DNA of 64,000 nucleotides, from assembly GCF_041438805.1 (NCBI RefSeq), contig NZ_CP109190.1:4960001-5024000 (forward strand), in the 5' to 3' direction. Numbering within the stretch: position 1 is the first letter of the stretch; every line of letters starts with the position of its first letter. The notes below the pieces were generated by a model. It was given only the letters and a program-made list of their open reading frames with translations. It was not told where the DNA came from and did no database searches. Shown in pieces: positions 26,964 to 35,142 of the stretch. Made by a program: the position numbers and the translations under genes. The stretch comes from Streptomyces sp. NBC_01707. Its GTDB lineage: Bacteria > Actinomycetota > Actinomycetes > Streptomycetales > Streptomycetaceae.

Positions 26964-28982
26964 ATGCTTACGCGCCGCAGATCTGCGGTGCTTGCGACCG
27001 TCGCCGCGCTCGCGGCCGGTCTCGTTGCCGGGCTTCCGGGACCAGCCACTGCCGTCACCGGCGGTTGGCCGGCCGTCGACGGCAGACTGCTGTACACCGA
27101 CGTGGGCGGCGTCCAGATGGGCGTCGTCAACCCTGACGGGTCGTCGCAGTCCCTGTTCTACTTCACCGGAAACCAGGGCGCCTGGTCCGCCGACGGTAGC
27201 CAGATGGCCTACCTGAACCCGGACGACGACCACATCCGCACGGAATGGGCCGGCCAGGAGGAAACCGGCGCGGACATCCCCATGCCGGCGGGCAGCGGCT
27301 GGCATCCGGCCGACCCGACGTACTGGTACGACGGCGGCGACATCGTCTTTGCCGCCGCGGGCCGACTGCGGGTGACCGCGGCCGACGGCAGCCAGGCACC
27401 CAGGTCGCTGTTCGACACCGACGTCGACGGCTGCGATTCCAAGCCCAGCGGCGCGGTCAACGGCATGCTGGCCTTCGTACGCACCGGTACGAGCTGCGCC
27501 ACCATCGGCACGCCGGCCGTGTGGGTCCACAACGGCCGTACCGGGGCGTTCACGAAGCTGGTCAGCAACGCGGACGAGCCGAGCATCTCCCCGGACGGCC
27601 AGGCGGTGGCGTTCACCCGGACCGTCGGCGGGCACAAGCAACTGTTCACGATCAACACCGACGGCAGCGGGTCGACCCAGGTCACCACGGGCGCTACCGA
27701 CCACAACCGACCCGCCTGGTCGCCGCAGGGCAACCGGATCGCCTACGACATCCGCGTCTCCGGCAGCCCGGACGTCCAAGGCGGCCCGCAGGTGTGGATC
27801 CACGACCTCGGCACGGGCACGGAGACGCGCGTCCCCCAGGGCGAGGGCACCGATGTGGCCTGGCAGCCGATCAGGAACAACGCGGTCTCCAGGGTCTACG
27901 GTTCCGACACCTACGACACCAACATCACGTCGTCCAGATGGACATGGAACACGGTAGGCAAGAGCGCGCCCGGCCTGACGACCGCAGGCGCGGCCGTCCT
28001 CATCAGCAAGTCGTCCTCCGCCTACGCCACCACCGCAAGCTCGCTGGCCGGCAAGAAGCGCGGTCCGGTGCTGATGACCTCCGGCACAGGCTTGGACACC
28101 TCGGTACAGACCGAGTTGAAGCGCATGCTGCCCAAGGGCAAGACGGTCTACCTGGTCGGCGGCACCAGCATTCTCAGCAGCTCGGTGGCATCCAAGGTCA
28201 CCTCGCTCGGGTACGTCGCCAAGCGGCTGTCCGACGTCTCGCGCTACTCCACCTCGGTCGCCATGGCCAAGACGATCACCAGCGCGCCGAAGTACGTGTT
28301 TCTGGCCACCGGAACGGATTACCACAACGCCCTCGCGGCCAGCTCCGCCGCGGGCTCCATGGGCAGTTCAGGGACCGCCGTCGTGCTGCTGACCGACGGC
28401 TCGACCATGACCGCGTCCGTCTACGGCTACCTGAACAAGTACAGCCCGAGCACGACGAAGATCATCACAGTGGGGGTCGACGCGGAGTCGGCACTGCTCA
28501 AGGCGTACAAGGCCGGCAAGATTCCGCACTGGCCCAGCAAGTACAGCTACTACCGTCTCGGCGGCAGCGCGGAGGCGACCGCCAGGCAACTCGCCGAACT
28601 GTGGTGGTCGCTGCCGTCGGATGCCGCGGTGGCCTCCATGGACAGCTGGCGTGGCGGGGTCTCCGCGTCGTCGGCAATGACCACGTACGGTCCGCTGCTG
28701 TGGACCGACGTCACCGCGCTGCCGTTCTCCACCAAGGACTACCTGATGCGGACGTCGGCGAGCGTGAACCACGTGGCCGTCTTCGGTGGCTCCAGCTCGG
28801 TCGACGCATCGGTCCTCGCGAAGATCGGTTCATCCATCAGCGTGAGCGACCACTACGCCTACACCCCTTACTACAAGGGAGCGGCCCCGCAGAACCTGGC
28901 CGCCCAGCCACTGGCTGCCGGGAGCAACAAGCTCGCTCCGAGCCCCGATCTCGCTCCTCTCGAAGTGACTGCCCGAAGGTAA
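26964..28982 (+). CDS. Secreted protein with WD40-like PD40 repeats and cell-wall-binding repeat 2 domains
   Basis: A 672-residue exported protein. Signal peptide at 1-30 (RRRSAVLATVAALAAGLVAG, ending ATA). The N-terminal half has TolB-type PD40 repeats (GAWSADGSQMAYLNPD, EPSISPDGQAVAFTRT, RPAWSPQGNRIAYDIR). From about 310 a CWB2 region begins: VYGSDTYDTNITSSRWTWN, VLISKSSSAYATTASSLAGK, PVLMTSG then VQTELKRML, and VYLVGGTSILSSSVASKV. The pattern repeats twice more (VFLATGTDYHNALAASSAA, VAVFGGSSSVDASVLAKI). Three CWB2 repeats are the known minimum for binding cell-wall polymers in Clostridium. It ends in a disordered tail. The start is ATG at 26964. Probably a wall-attached sensor or binding protein; substrate unknown. 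Confidence 0.85.
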   Translation: MLTRRRSAVLATVAALAAGLVAGLPGPATAVTGGWPAVDGRLLYTDVGGVQMGVVNPDGSSQSLFYFTGNQGAWSADGSQMAYLNPDDDHIRTEWAGQEETGADIPMPAGSGWHPADPTYWYDGGDIVFAAAGRLRVTAADGSQAPRSLFDTDVDGCDSKPSGAVNGMLAFVRTGTSCATIGTPAVWVHNGRTGAFTKLVSNADEPSISPDGQAVAFTRTVGGHKQLFTINTDGSGSTQVTTGATDHNRPAWSPQGNRIAYDIRVSGSPDVQGGPQVWIHDLGTGTETRVPQGEGTDVAWQPIRNNAVSRVYGSDTYDTNITSSRWTWNTVGKSAPGLTTAGAAVLISKSSSAYATTASSLAGKKRGPVLMTSGTGLDTSVQTELKRMLPKGKTVYLVGGTSILSSSVASKVTSLGYVAKRLSDVSRYSTSVAMAKTITSAPKYVFLATGTDYHNALAASSAAGSMGSSGTAVVLLTDGSTMTASVYGYLNKYSPSTTKIITVGVDAESALLKAYKAGKIPHWPSKYSYYRLGGSAEATARQLAELWWSLPSDAAVASMDSWRGGVSASSAMTTYGPLLWTDVTALPFSTKDYLMRTSASVNHVAVFGGSSSVDASVLAKIGSSISVSDHYAYTPYYKGAAPQNLAAQPLAAGSNKLAPSPDLAPLEVTARR

Positions 28983-28990
28983 CGCCCTTT

Positions 28991-29020
28991 GCCTGGGCCG
29001 CAGACGGCTGCGGCCCAGGC
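28991..29020 (+). terminator. Terminator of the cell-wall-binding protein gene
   Basis: A perfect 13-bp stem, GCCTGGGCCGCAG and CTGCGGCCCAGGC, with an ACGG loop, 8 bp after the stop codon. Confidence 0.88.
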
Positions 29021-29276
29021 ACGGCAGTAAGCGGCCGTGAAGCGCAGGCGCCCACCGATCATGCTCATGGCCGGAGACCAGTGAGGCCACTGACTACGAC
29101 CGAGGCGCCCGTCTCACCTTCGGTCTCGATCAGCTCGGAGCTCAGCCGGCCCTCGCGTCACTTCTTCGGCACTGATCCAGTTCCCTACGCCCGGACTCTT
29201 CGCAGCCAAGTAGCGCACCGACAGAGGCCGGCCGTTGGCCACATGGTCCGGCCCCCACGGTCGCGCCCGACTGTCG

Positions 29277-30044
29277 TCAGTATCGGTGGCCGGGCCAGTG
29301 CGGATCCGTCCAGCGGTCCTCGTCGGTGAGTCCGAGCAGCCGTATCCGGTGCTGCAGATCTGCCGATGCGCCCGACTCGTGGAGTCGCGCCGCAGCATGG
29401 CCGAGGAGCCAGGCGACCAGTTCGGCGCGCATCTCCTCCTCGTCGTGCTCGTACCAGCCGACGTGCCACGGCAGGCTGTCTCCCAGGAGCTCGTACTCCC
29501 ATTCCGTCGCCGCCTCGGCGAGGCGGCGGTCGCTGAGGTCGCCGGTCCGCTTCTCCCATTCGGCGAGCCAGGGGCCGACCGATCCGGACGCCTCGGCACA
29601 CATCACGAAGACCTGGTGCGCCGGGACGACGGCATCCGGATCGGTGAGGCTGTGCTCCCACCAGGCATGCAGGAACTCGTGTACCGAAGCGGCGTGATCG
29701 TCGGGCCACTGCTGCCAGCGGCCGCGGGCGAAGGAACACCCGGCCACTTCCAGTCCGAACAGGGGTTCCGCGCGACCGGTGACCAGGACCGCGGCGAACT
29801 GCGGCAGGATGCGGCGCAGCACGGACGCGTGATCGGTCCAGTCGATGGCTTGCCAGGTCCGGCGCAGAAGATCCGGCTCCAGCTCCACGTCCGGCGTCTT
29901 CAGAAGGGAGAGCTCCTGCGCACTGCCCCAGTGGCACTCGCAGTTGTGCTCGTCCGGATGTGCGGTCATGCCGTGGAAGGTGACGGCGAGGTTGTCCAGC
30001 GCTGCGCTGAGGCGGCGGTGTGCGGGATGGTCGGTGAGATGCAT
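29277..30044 (-). CDS. Hypothetical protein, 255 residues
   Basis: A soluble, acidic, Trp- and His-rich protein I do not recognise. N-terminus MHLTDHPAHRRLSAALDNLA. A Cys pair CECHWG sits at about 34-39, and the later stretch FHGMTAHPDEHNCECHWGSA could bind metal. The C-terminal half is helical (VSAEASGSV-like, then WEYELLGDSLPWHVGW). No signal peptide or membrane segment. The ATG at 30044 is chosen because the residues upstream are low-complexity; no strong ribosome site is seen. Position between a terminator and a TetR gene gives no clue to function. Confidence 0.68.
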   Translation of the reverse strand: MHLTDHPAHRRLSAALDNLAVTFHGMTAHPDEHNCECHWGSAQELSLLKTPDVELEPDLLRRTWQAIDWTDHASVLRRILPQFAAVLVTGRAEPLFGLEVAGCSFARGRWQQWPDDHAASVHEFLHAWWEHSLTDPDAVVPAHQVFVMCAEASGSVGPWLAEWEKRTGDLSDRRLAEAATEWEYELLGDSLPWHVGWYEHDEEEMRAELVAWLLGHAAARLHESGASADLQHRIRLLGLTDEDRWTDPHWPGHRY

Positions 30045-30597
30045 GCTCGGCCCGGCCTTCGAGGACTCCGTACGGCTTCCGCCGGCCGAAGGTCGCCACC
30101 TTACCGGGTGACGCAGGCCGGTGGCCGGCGGCCGGGGACAGGTGCGGACGGCGATGAGCCGACAACGGCGGTGTGGCAAGCACCAGGACGAGTGCCATCG
30201 ACGCGCCGGACGGCAGCATGCCCGCCCGAGCTGTCACGGCTGGCGCCACCGAGCGACGACTCGCCGGACTCGAGGGTTGATCGAATGCCCGAAGCGGTGC
30301 TCGCGCCTCGGGCTGTGCCGTCTCATCTCTGAACCACCCGGGGTGACCGACGTACTTGGAGTTCACCGCGTCGCGGACCGTCGCTGCTCGAACTGCGTTT
30401 CCGGTCGGACCATCCGGAAGCAGCCTTCTGCGGGAGCCCGCGCATGCCGTGGCCGCCGTCATCGGCGAGTCGATGTCCCGAAGCTGTGGCGTCCCCGCGC
30501 TACTGGCCGATCGACGTCGATGTGAGTTGATGCCACCGGGACGCCGCGACGGCCGGTGACGGGCCGCCCGGCACGCGTCGCTCCGGCCGCGCTCCGT
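30045..30597. other. Intergenic region
   Basis: About 550 bases between two minus-strand genes. Frames are open on both strands, but none shows a ribosome site with family resemblance. Nothing supported. Confidence 0.4.
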
Positions 30598-31203
30598 TCA
30601 GGTGTGTCGTCCTCGCCGGTGCCTGACCAGGGGGAGGAACAACCGGTCCACGATTTCCTCCAGGTCGGCGTCGGTCGGGGTGCGACGGGCCATGAAAAGG
30701 TCGTGGAGGACCAGTACCACCGGCAGCGTGACCAGCCGGTCGGGGAGGGGCTCCGCAGCGTCGATTTCGCCGCGCCGGGCCGCCCGGTCCAGCACCGTCC
30801 GCATCCGGTCGCGCCCCGGGCCCTGGTTGCGTGCCGCCAGATATGCGGACAGTTCCGTTGCCTGCCCTTCCTCGGCGGCGAGCACTTCGCGGACGGGGGC
30901 CAGTTCCCGCATCCGCCTGACGACGAGACGCAGCAGGGCCAGTACGTCGCCGCGCAGGTCGCCGGTGTCGGGTGATTCGTCCGGCAGGGGCGGCGCCTGC
31001 CGGCCCAGCGCGGCCAGGACCAGCTCCCGCTTCGACGGCCAGCGACGGTAGAGCACCGGGCGGCTCGTGCCGGCCCGGTCGGCCACGGCCTCGTACGTCA
31101 GCCGCTCGTAGCCGACCGCGACCAACTCGTCCCAGGCCGCTTCCAGGAGCGCGGCCTCCAGCTCTGCCCCTCGGCGGCGCTTACGCGTGAACTCTTTAGA
31201 CAC
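30598..31203 (-). CDS. TetR-family transcriptional repressor
   Basis: A 201-residue regulator. The N-terminal TetR helix-turn-helix reads ALLEAAWDELVAVGYERLTY, EAVADRAGTSRPVLYRRWPS, KRELVLAAL. The ligand-binding half carries the TetR C-terminal pattern VREVLAAEEGQATELSAYLA. It starts at the GTG at 31203 (MSKEFTRKRRRG). An alternative in-frame start at 31224 would place the start inside the operator. A perfect palindrome directly upstream is its likely site and also lies in front of the divergent gene at 31263. It is therefore probably an autoregulator and controller of that gene. Confidence 0.88.
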   Translation of the reverse strand: MSKEFTRKRRRGAELEAALLEAAWDELVAVGYERLTYEAVADRAGTSRPVLYRRWPSKRELVLAALGRQAPPLPDESPDTGDLRGDVLALLRLVVRRMRELAPVREVLAAEEGQATELSAYLAARNQGPGRDRMRTVLDRAARRGEIDAAEPLPDRLVTLPVVLVLHDLFMARRTPTDADLEEIVDRLFLPLVRHRRGRHT

Positions 31204-31208
31204 GTCAT

Positions 31209-31234
31209 GTATCTTAATCCTCACGGTAAGATAC
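31209..31234. promoter_or_regulatory. Probable TetR operator between divergent genes
   Basis: A perfect inverted repeat, GTATCTTA-N10-TAAGATAC, 5 bp from the TetR start and 28 bp from the start of the divergent gene. Size and symmetry fit a TetR-family operator. Confidence 0.82.
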
Positions 31235-31262
31235 GCAGTGACTCTTATTGGAGGCGTCGGCC

Positions 31263-32411
31263 ATGCGCGGCAAGGGCATCCACTACGACACGGGCACCTT
31301 TCCCAACGGCGACAGCTCCCGCCCCGGCTTCGACCCCCGGGTCGTCGAGCGGGAGATGCGGGTCATCGCCGAGGACCTGCACTGCACCGCGGTCCGCGTC
31401 ACAGGCGGCGACCCCGACCGGATCGAGACCGCGGCCGGGTACGCCGCGGCCGTCGGCCTGGAGGTCTGGTTCTCGCCGTTTCCCTGCGAGATGACGAACG
31501 AGCAGATGCTGCCGTACTTCGTCGACTGCGCCGAGCGGGCAGAGCGGCTGCGCCGCGACGGCGCCGACATCGTCCTCGTCACAGGCTGCGAACTGAGCCT
31601 GTTCGCCCGCGGATACCTGCCCGGCGACACCTTCGACGACCGCATCCCGGTCCTGGCCGGCCCCGGTCGCGAAGCTGCGCTCAAGGGCATCCCCGACCTC
31701 GTCAACGCCTTCCTCGCCGAGGTCGTCACCGCCGTTCGGCCCGTCTTCGGCGGTCCCGTCAGTTACGCCTCCTGCCCCCTGGACGGCGTGGACTGGAGCC
31801 CGTTCGACATCGTCGGCCTGGACGCCTTCCGGAGCCTGCGCAACGCCGCCACGTACCGCAACGACCTGCGCAAGGAGTTCGCCCACGGCAAGCCTGTCGC
31901 GATCACGGAGGTCGGCTGCTGCACCTTCCGCGGAGCGGGGGACTACGGCGGCTCGGGCTGGTACGTGGCCATGGAACCGGACGGCGTCACGCCCAAGGCG
32001 GACCTGGTGCGGGACGAGAGCGAGCAAGTCCGCTACCTCGACGACCTTCTGCCCATCTTCGAGGAGGAGGGCGTCGACTCCCTCTTCTGGTTCAGCTTCG
32101 CCGGCTTCGGCACCCCGCACCGCTCGTCCGGACCGGACCCGGACCTGGCCTCCTACGGCGTCGTCAAGATCCTCGATGAGGAGAGCGGCGTCCCTGCCTC
32201 GGCGCGCACCTACCCCGACCTGCCCTGGGAGCCGAAGGAAGTCTTCCACGCGCTCGCGAACCGCTACCGGGCCGTCGGGCAGCAACGCACCACCGACCAA
32301 CACCCGCAGCAGTCCGCACCGTTCGCGCATACACCGAGCCGAGGACATCTGAGCTCCGGCTGCATCAGCGCACGAAACAGCCGGAACCGGAGCTGTTCAT
32401 CGCTCTGTTGA
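31263..32411 (+). CDS. TIM-barrel-like hypothetical protein controlled by a TetR repressor
   Basis: A 382-residue soluble protein. Landmarks are GKGIHYDTGTFPNG near the start, REMRVIAEDLHCTAVRVTGG, GLEVWFSPFPCEMTNEQM, ADIVLVTGCELSLFARGY, PVAITEVGCCTFRGAGDYGG and GVDSLFWFSFAGFGTP. The order of beta-strand motifs with acidic residues (GCELSLF, ITEVG) looks like a glycoside-hydrolase TIM barrel. Proteins of this family in streptomycetes are sometimes labelled abortive-infection-like, which the sequence does not prove. The ATG at 31263 follows GGAGGCGTCGGCC. The last 60 residues are low-complexity and may be run-on. It is divergent from the TetR gene. Confidence 0.72.
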   Translation: MRGKGIHYDTGTFPNGDSSRPGFDPRVVEREMRVIAEDLHCTAVRVTGGDPDRIETAAGYAAAVGLEVWFSPFPCEMTNEQMLPYFVDCAERAERLRRDGADIVLVTGCELSLFARGYLPGDTFDDRIPVLAGPGREAALKGIPDLVNAFLAEVVTAVRPVFGGPVSYASCPLDGVDWSPFDIVGLDAFRSLRNAATYRNDLRKEFAHGKPVAITEVGCCTFRGAGDYGGSGWYVAMEPDGVTPKADLVRDESEQVRYLDDLLPIFEEEGVDSLFWFSFAGFGTPHRSSGPDPDLASYGVVKILDEESGVPASARTYPDLPWEPKEVFHALANRYRAVGQQRTTDQHPQQSAPFAHTPSRGHLSSGCISARNSRNRSCSSLC

Positions 32412-32671
32412 AGGGCGGGCTGGATCTCGTCCCGACCCGTCGGCCGAGCAAGTCGCTCAGCTCCTCGTCCAGTTGGCGGCCGCGTGCGGCCTGCCGACCG
32501 ACTCGCTCATGGGCCCGCGGCGAGACCGGCCTCCCGGGCTGCCCGTGGCCGACGACGAACGGTCCCTTCTCTTCTGTGCCCGGTGGGTCGCCGGCCGCAG
32601 ACCGAAGGCCCGTTCCTCGACAGCCGAAGGCACGCCCGCCCTCCCCGGCCTTCGGAGCCCGTGCGCGTTGT

Positions 32672-33787
32672 TCACCAGCTGATTCGGGCCGCCACCGGCA
32701 GGTGGTCGCTGCCGGTGGCCGGCATCACCCACGAGCTCTTCGGCTCAACGCCCTTGGTCAGGATCTGATCGATCCGCGCCACCGGGAACTTCGCCGGCCA
32801 GCTGAAGCCGAAGCCGTCCCCGGCCGCGTCCTGGGCCGAGTGCAACTGGGAGGTGATGCCGTCGAACGCGCGGTCGTCCATGGTGCCGTTCAGGTCGCCG
32901 AGCAGCACCACCCGCTCATTCCGCTCGGTGGCGATGGCGTCGCCGAGCGCCTGCGCGTTCCTGTCCCGTGATTCCGTCCAAAAGCCCGCCCGGGGATTGA
33001 CCCGTACGGACCCCAGGTGGGCCACATACACCGCCAGCGGCCCCTGGTCCGTGGTCACCGTGGTCCGCAGGGCACGGTTGTAGGCCAGCTTGACGTCGGC
33101 CGACTTGGTGGCCGCCAGCGGGCCTTGGTCCATCTTGACGTCGACCGGCCGGGTGTCCGACAGCGGCAGCTTGCTCCACAGCCCGACCGTGCCCTGCACC
33201 GTGTGGTACGGGTACGCCTTCGCCAACTCCTTCTCGTACGTGCCCCGGGCCTGCTCGGTCAGCTCCTCCAGTGCCAGCACGTCCGCCCCTGAGGCGGCCA
33301 GGTCGCGGGCGGTACCGACCGGGTCGGGGTTGTCGGCGCCGACGTTGTGGCCGGCCACGGTGAGGTCGCCGCCCGAGTGGGACCTGTCGCTGAGCAGCCC
33401 GCCGAAGAGGTTCAGCCACACCACGACCGGCAGCAGCAGCACGACCACCGCGGAGGCGGAGCGGCGCCACAGCGCCCCGGCCAGCAGCACCGGGATGAAC
33501 AGGCCGAACCACGGCAGGCAGGTCTCCGCCAGGCTGCCGAGGTTCCAGATCCGGTTCGGGATCTCCGCGTGCAGCAGCATGAGCAGGCCGAGCAGCAGCG
33601 CCGACGCCGCGAGCACCGGTCCGCGCTTCCAGGGCCCCGGTCGGGAGCCGCTGCGGATCGCCCGCCGGAAGCGCGCACGCCAGATCCCGGCGCCGGCACC
33701 CCGGCGGACGTCCGCGCGCCCGGTACCGGAGTCGGTATCCCGGCAGCCGCCGCCCTGTCCGGTCTCCGCCGTGTCCACCCGCGCCAT
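32672..33787 (-). CDS. Membrane-anchored endonuclease/exonuclease/phosphatase (EEP) family protein
   Basis: A 371-residue protein. A disordered N-terminus is followed by three membrane helices (VLAASALLLGLLMLLHAEIP, LPWFGLFIPVLLAGAL, ASAVVVLLLPVVVWLNLFGG). From about residue 135 comes the EEP domain: LTVAGHNVGADNPDP, ADVLALEELTEQ (the metal-binding Glu), VYVAHLGSV, RVVLLGDLNGTMDD (the Asp/Asn pair) and MPATGSDHLPVAARI (the terminal SDH). All the hallmark residues are present, so it should be active outside the cytoplasmic face. Substrate (nucleic acid, phospholipid or inositol phosphate) is not readable. ATG at 33787 with GAGGACGGACC upstream. Confidence 0.86.
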   Translation of the reverse strand: MARVDTAETGQGGGCRDTDSGTGRADVRRGAGAGIWRARFRRAIRSGSRPGPWKRGPVLAASALLLGLLMLLHAEIPNRIWNLGSLAETCLPWFGLFIPVLLAGALWRRSASAVVVLLLPVVVWLNLFGGLLSDRSHSGGDLTVAGHNVGADNPDPVGTARDLAASGADVLALEELTEQARGTYEKELAKAYPYHTVQGTVGLWSKLPLSDTRPVDVKMDQGPLAATKSADVKLAYNRALRTTVTTDQGPLAVYVAHLGSVRVNPRAGFWTESRDRNAQALGDAIATERNERVVLLGDLNGTMDDRAFDGITSQLHSAQDAAGDGFGFSWPAKFPVARIDQILTKGVEPKSSWVMPATGSDHLPVAARISW

Positions 33788-34268
33788 GGTCCGTCCTCGC
33801 TCACTGCCACTCGCTGCTGCACCCTCGGCTCCTGGGTGGGGTCGGCAAACATACGCGGGCAACCTGTGGGTCCGCTCGGCGATACCGCTCCGGTGCACCC
33901 GCATCGTGCATACCTCGACCGCAACATTGGCCGATCCGACAAAGACAGTGAGCCGACAACGCCCTGGGGCGAGCCGCATGCCCAGACACCTCCGTCCTGG
34001 AGAGGCGGGCACGGACGGCAGCCTGGACAACGGAGTTGACGCCATGCGCACCTCCGGGCCCCGCCGGGTTCCCCGGCCCCGATTCCACTCGCCGTTCGGA
34101 GGAGCTCGCGACGAGGTCGGACGGTCCGGACGTCCGGCGTTCTCCGCGTGGGCGAGGCCGTGGGCGGCCTCAGCGCGATCTGCCGGCCTTCCTGCTGGGC
34201 GAGCCTGTCGCCCGGCATCGCGATCCCCTCCGTGAGCCCTTGCCGCCTCCGCATAGCGTTCACTCTTG

Positions 34269-34284
34269 ATTCATTGCAATGAAT
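34269..34284. promoter_or_regulatory. TTGCAA-centred palindrome 1
   Basis: A perfect 16-bp palindrome, ATTCATTGCAATGAAT. With the second site 44 bp away (centre to centre) it is a likely operator for the DUF4097-DrrAB cluster. Confidence 0.7.
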
Positions 34285-34315
34285 GGATAGTAGTCGTTGC
34301 GTTAGCCGCTTGAAC

Positions 34316-34325
34316 CGTTGCAACG
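34316..34325. promoter_or_regulatory. TTGCAA-centred palindrome 2
   Basis: A perfect 10-bp palindrome, CGTTGCAACG, sharing the TTGCAA core with site 1. The spacing of about four helical turns suggests that both are bound by the same regulator on one DNA face. Confidence 0.6.
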
Positions 34326-34440
34326 ATTTCCCTGAACTGACCAGCGCTGATAGGGATTATGCGCAACAAGCCTATTGAAGGAGTCTCGAACGCAACGTAG
34401 CTTTTCCATCATCGGAAACACCGAACCGAAGGAGAGCACC

Positions 34441-35103
34441 ATGCAGAAGTTCGACACTCTCGCCCCGATCTCCGCCGTCCTGGTCATCCCTGCGGGGCGG
34501 ATCCAGGTCATTGCCGCCGACCGGGCCGACACGGTGGTCGAGGTCCGGCCTGTGAATGCTTCGAAGAGCCGGGATGTGAAGGCGGCGGAGCAGACCACGA
34601 CCGAGTACGTGGACGGAGTCCTGCGGGTCGAGGTCCCGGTGAAGAACCAGTACCTGGGTCCGTCGGGGGCTGTCGAGGTGACTGTTCAGCTGCCTGCCGG
34701 GTCCCGCATCGAGGCGAAGGCGGCCGGTACCGAGTTCCGGGCCGTCGGCCGGCTCGGTGACATCGTCTTCGACGGCGCGTACCACCAGATCAAGATCGAC
34801 GAGGCCGCGGGTGTCCGCCTCAGTGCGGTCGACGGTGATGTCGAGGTCGGCCGGCTGGGCGGTCCTGCGGAGATCAGTACCGCCCGGGGTGACATCCGGA
34901 TCGCCGAGGCCGTGCACGGCAAGGTCGTGCTCAGCACCCAGTCCGGCGACATCTCCGTCGCCGCCGCTGCCGGGGTGTCGGCCTCCCTGGACGCCGGCAC
35001 CTCCTACGGCCGCGTCAGCAACGACCTCAAGAACGACGGCACCGCCGAGCTCGCCATCCACGCGACCACCTCCCAGGGCGACATCACCGCCCGCAGCCTG
35101 TGA
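34441..35103 (+). CDS. DUF4097-family beta-helix protein
   Basis: A 220-residue protein made largely of repeating strands of the bactofilin/DUF4097 type: VEVTVQLPAGSRIEAKAAGT, VRLSAVDGDVEVGRLGGPAE, ISTARGDIRIAEAVHGKVVL, STQSGDISVAAAAGVSASL, ATTSQGDITARSL. No signal peptide or membrane helix, so cytoplasmic as it stands. Family members are common next to ABC transporters or anti-sigma factors, but the biochemical role is unknown. The ATG at 34441 has AAGGAGAGCACC upstream. Thirty-nine bases later the ABC ATPase starts, so the three genes probably form an operon. Confidence 0.82.
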   Translation: MQKFDTLAPISAVLVIPAGRIQVIAADRADTVVEVRPVNASKSRDVKAAEQTTTEYVDGVLRVEVPVKNQYLGPSGAVEVTVQLPAGSRIEAKAAGTEFRAVGRLGDIVFDGAYHQIKIDEAAGVRLSAVDGDVEVGRLGGPAEISTARGDIRIAEAVHGKVVLSTQSGDISVAAAAGVSASLDAGTSYGRVSNDLKNDGTAELAIHATTSQGDITARSL

Positions 35104-35142
35104 CCGCAGCCTGACCCGCAGCTTCCAGAAGGAGCACCACTC

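Larger units (their letters stand above)
33788..34440. other. Long intergenic region holding the operators of the DUF4097-ABC cluster
   Basis: About 650 bases. The first 450 hold nothing I can name. From 34265 the composition turns AT-richer and two TTGCAA-centred palindromes appear, followed by a ribosome site AAGGAGAGCACC before 34441. Confidence 0.55.

Noticed and set aside
33412-34323. Minus-strand ORF covering the intergenic region before the DUF4097 gene
   Set aside because: Low-complexity reading with no ribosome site and it covers the palindromic operators.
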